Assembly (NCBI GenBank): GCA_027492415.1
Contig: JAPUEV010000216.1
Coordinates: 1 to 7,834, forward strand
Source of the DNA: Ignavibacteria bacterium
Lineage (GTDB): Bacteria > Bacteroidota > Ignavibacteria > Tepidaquicellales > OLB5
DNA length: 7,834 bases
Direction: 5' to 3'
This document shows positions 5,867 to 7,834 of the stretch, piece after piece; the first letter of the stretch is position 1, and each line of letters opens with the position of its first letter. Below the pieces are notes generated by a model. The model was not told where the DNA came from and did not search any database. It worked only from the letters and a program-made list of their open reading frames with translations. Position numbers and translations under genes: made by a program.

Positions 5867-7147
5867 ATGAAAACAAACAAAATATTAAACTTCATTATTA
5901 CAGCCGCGATTATTTTTGCAATGACAAACTCCATAAACTCTCAATGGGTACAGCAATCCTCCGGTACAAGTGTAATACTTAACAGTATTTCGTTTACCGG
6001 TTATAACACCGGTTATGCATGCGGGCTTGGCGGATTAACTCTAAAAACCACTAATTCAGGCGCAAACTGGAGTTTTATGCCGACAATTACCGTAACATAC
6101 CTCTATTCAATATATTTTTTATCTGACTTAGTTGGCTTTACATGCGGGACGAACGGAAAAATCTGCCGGACCACTGACGGCTCCAGCTGGGTTACGCAGG
6201 TTTCGGGTACAACACAAAATCTACGCAGTATAACATTCAAAGGAAGTAATGCCGGTTTTGTTGTCGGAGATAACGGTACAATTCTTTTAACTACTGATGG
6301 CGGCGCAAACTGGCTGCCGAATAATCTTGATCAATCAGGCGCTGATAATTACTATTCAGTGAATTTCACAACTTCATCAACCGGATGGATTTGCGGTTAT
6401 AATACCGCTGCTGTGATCAGAAAAACAACTGACGGCGGGATTCACTGGGGAAGTCAATCTGTAAATCTTGGAAATTACATTTTACGTGACATAAAATTCC
6501 TGAATTTAACAACAGGCATAGCTGTAGGTGATGGCGGCTATATTGTACGTACAACTAACGGAGGTACAAACTGGGTGCAGGCTGTTTCCGGTGTCACAAA
6601 TGACCTGCAATCAATTGATCTTGGTTCAATTGGATTCAGCAATATCGCATGGTATGCAGCAGGATTTGGAGGTAAAATACTTAAATCAACCAATGATGGT
6701 GTTTCCTGGGGACAGCTGACATCAGGCACAACAACAAATTTGTTTGAGCTTGATGTTTGTACCAACAGCCGTGATTCAGTATTTGCCTGCGGAGGCCAGG
6801 GACTGATAATTAAAACCACGAATGGCGGCGGTGCTTTTGTGGGGTTACAGCAAAACGGCAGTACTATCCCCCGAAATTTTTCACTGAGTCAAAATTATCC
6901 CAATCCATTTAATCCTTCCACTGATATCAATTTTGATATTCCTGTAAACAGTTTTGTTAAGCTTGTAGTTTATGACCTTATGGGGAAGCAGGTATCATTA
7001 CCGGTAAATGGAACAATGGCTGCGGGCAGCTATAAAATTCAGTTTAATGCCTCCGAGTTATCAAGCGGTACATATTTTTACAGGCTTACAGCATTTGAGG
7101 GAGATAAAATATTTACCAGTACTAAGAAATTTACATTAATAAAATAA
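5867..7147 (+). CDS. Secreted YCF48/BNR-like seven-bladed propeller protein with T9SS sorting domain
   Basis: The 426-residue product has a signal peptide (residues 1-25, basic start, hydrophobic core IITAAIIFAM, cleavage near SINS-Q). Residues 27-324 contain seven units of 40-45 residues, each ending in an Asp-box-type turn: TTNSGANW (61-68), TTDGSSW (102-108), TTDGGANW (142-149), TTDGGIHW (187-194), TTNGGTNW (229-236), STNDGVSW (274-281), and a degenerate TTNGGGAF (317-324). This fits a seven-bladed beta-propeller like YCF48/Hcf136 and sialidase-type BNR proteins. No sialidase active site was looked for in detail, and none stood out. Residues 338-426 are a T9SS type A sorting domain with NYPNPFNPST, VVYDLMGKQV and SGTYFYRL. 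The protein should be secreted through the T9SS; its ligand is unknown. It lies between two lipoprotein genes. An in-frame TAA directly precedes the ATG, and no Shine-Dalgarno sequence is seen. Confidence 0.9.
   Translation: MKTNKILNFIITAAIIFAMTNSINSQWVQQSSGTSVILNSISFTGYNTGYACGLGGLTLKTTNSGANWSFMPTITVTYLYSIYFLSDLVGFTCGTNGKICRTTDGSSWVTQVSGTTQNLRSITFKGSNAGFVVGDNGTILLTTDGGANWLPNNLDQSGADNYYSVNFTTSSTGWICGYNTAAVIRKTTDGGIHWGSQSVNLGNYILRDIKFLNLTTGIAVGDGGYIVRTTNGGTNWVQAVSGVTNDLQSIDLGSIGFSNIAWYAAGFGGKILKSTNDGVSWGQLTSGTTTNLFELDVCTNSRDSVFACGGQGLIIKTTNGGGAFVGLQQNGSTIPRNFSLSQNYPNPFNPSTDINFDIPVNSFVKLVVYDLMGKQVSLPVNGTMAAGSYKIQFNASELSSGTYFYRLTAFEGDKIFTSTKKFTLIK
5945..6838 (+). repeat. Seven YCF48/BNR-type protein repeats
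   Basis: The seven blade units are spaced so that the closing Trp (Phe in the last) falls at residues 68, 108, 149, 194, 236, 281 and 324. The consensus of the unit is LxSIxFxxxxxGxxxGxxGxIxxTTDGGxxW. The repeats are diverged at DNA level and belong to the coding region. Confidence 0.8.
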
Positions 7148-7149
7148 AT

Positions 7150-7155
7150 AAGGAG
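7150..7155 (+). promoter_or_regulatory. Strong Shine-Dalgarno site of the second lipoprotein gene
   Basis: AAGGAG lies six bases before the ATG at 7162 and is the clearest Shine-Dalgarno site in the window. It supports this start codon and suggests efficient independent translation within the operon. Confidence 0.7.
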
Positions 7156-7161
7156 AGTGAG

Positions 7162-7641
7162 ATGTTAAACATTTTTAAAAATTCGGCAGTCATTTTAGCT
7201 TTATTAACACTGATAATATTTGCAGAAGGGTGCGGCAAAAAGAAAGAACAGACTAATCTTAAAGCCAGCGGAACTTATGAGATCAATGACCATTGGTACA
7301 TGACAATTTCAGGTGAAACCATGGATGGCACCCTTGATTACACTATGACAATTCTGCCTGTTGGAGAAAACGACACCGTAAGTATTGGCAATATAAATAA
7401 ATCATTTGATGATGTATTGGCTATATACAGGAATGACTCTCTGTTTATTCCTCCACAGACATTGAAAAGCAAAAGCGGCAAAAAATATGATATCAGGGAG
7501 TACAGTGGAACCCTGAAAGACAGGAAGCTTGATATTCAGTTCGGTTACGATGATAACAGTTATGACAGGCTTACAGGGCTGGTACTGTGCAATATAACCG
7601 GTACTAACACAAGGCCGTTACAGACAGAAGAAAAAAAGTAA
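7162..7641 (+). CDS. Small lipoprotein, lipocalin-like beta-rich, function unknown
   Basis: The 159-residue product begins with a signal sequence whose hydrophobic core (AVILALLTLIIF) ends in AEGC, so Cys24 is the predicted lipid anchor. A charged linker GKKKEQ follows. The mature part alternates short beta-strand-like stretches with turns (GTYEINDHWYMTISG, LDYTMTILPVG, YSGTLKDRKLDIQFGY), which suggests a small barrel similar to the lipocalin-like lipoproteins of Bacteroidota. This is a fold-level guess only. There is no sorting domain or second membrane segment. The gene starts 14 bases after the propeller gene and has its own strong ribosome binding site. It is probably co-transcribed with its neighbours and attached to the outer or inner membrane on the periplasmic or surface side. 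Confidence 0.8.
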   Translation: MLNIFKNSAVILALLTLIIFAEGCGKKKEQTNLKASGTYEINDHWYMTISGETMDGTLDYTMTILPVGENDTVSIGNINKSFDDVLAIYRNDSLFIPPQTLKSKSGKKYDIREYSGTLKDRKLDIQFGYDDNSYDRLTGLVLCNITGTNTRPLQTEEKK

Positions 7642-7677
7642 ATAATATACATTCAATAAATAAAACTAAAAATAACT

Positions 7678-7834
7678 ATGATCAGGTCAAAGGGAATTCT
7701 AATAATATTAATAACTGCATTTTCGTTTCTCAATTTTTTTACAAAAGAAGTTACTGCTGCTGACAGGTGGAAAATTATGGAAATTATTTCAAGGAAACCA
7801 TTAAAACTTACAGGTGATGACTGGTTGTTTAAAG
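7678..7834 (+). CDS. Exported protein of unknown function, 3' partial
   Basis: An open frame starts with ATG at 7678 and runs off the window after 52 codons. It begins MIRSKGILIILITAF and continues through a hydrophobic core to a probable signal peptidase I site, TAA-DRW, near residue 28. The visible mature part contains RWKIMEIISRKPLKL and TGDDWLF. Too little is present to name a family; the Trp-rich start would fit another propeller protein, but that is speculation. The gene begins 36 bases after the second lipoprotein gene in the same direction. No Shine-Dalgarno site is visible, as is usual for this genome. The signal peptide and the position after other envelope genes support it as real. 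Confidence 0.7.
   Translation, partial: MIRSKGILIILITAFSFLNFFTKEVTAADRWKIMEIISRKPLKLTGDDWLFK

Noticed and set aside
6528..6819. Short open frames on both strands within the YCF48-like gene (6528-6719 plus, 6538-6819 minus)
   Set aside because: Both are shadows of the well-supported propeller frame.
5867..7147. Propeller protein as an active sialidase
   Set aside because: Asp-box turns alone are structural. The repeats look like YCF48/BNR blades, and no arginine triad or other sialidase catalytic set was recognised.

Overview
The window looks like chromosomal DNA of a member of the Bacteroidota/Chlorobi/Ignavibacteriota group, most likely Ignavibacteriota or a close relative. Two proteins end in a type IX secretion (T9SS) type A sorting domain with the NYPNPxNP motif. 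The DNA is AT-rich, most genes lack a Shine-Dalgarno sequence, and both candidate promoters in the divergent gap fit the Bacteroidota -7 consensus TAnnTTTG. This assignment is inferred from motifs; no database was searched.

Layout. (1) Positions 1-1973 (+) are the 3' part of a large secreted protein with tandem propeller-like repeats, an Fn3-like module and a T9SS sorting domain; its 5' end lies outside the window. (2) Positions 2027-5071 (-) are a compact three-gene operon, read right to left: a 483-residue helical protein of unknown function, a GH5-type glycoside hydrolase without signal peptide, and a RimJ/RimL-like GNAT acetyltransferase. It converges on the first gene. (3) Positions 5072-5398 are a divergent gap with a candidate promoter for each direction, a repeated 12-bp element, and a strongly structured leader of about 155 nt in front of the right-hand genes. 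(4) Positions 5399-7834 (+) are a tightly packed set of exported proteins: a small lipoprotein with a C-terminal membrane helix, a YCF48/BNR-type seven-bladed propeller with T9SS sorting domain, a second small lipoprotein, and the start of another protein with a signal peptide that runs off the window.

How they may work together. The right-hand genes probably form one operon building cell-envelope or surface proteins. The left-hand operon is cytoplasmic by prediction; its GH5 enzyme could act on imported oligosaccharides. No defence system, mobile element, CRISPR array, tRNA or rRNA was seen. The most unusual element is the structured leader at 5252-5379: two long perfect hairpins, with alternative pairings that could involve the ribosome binding site.
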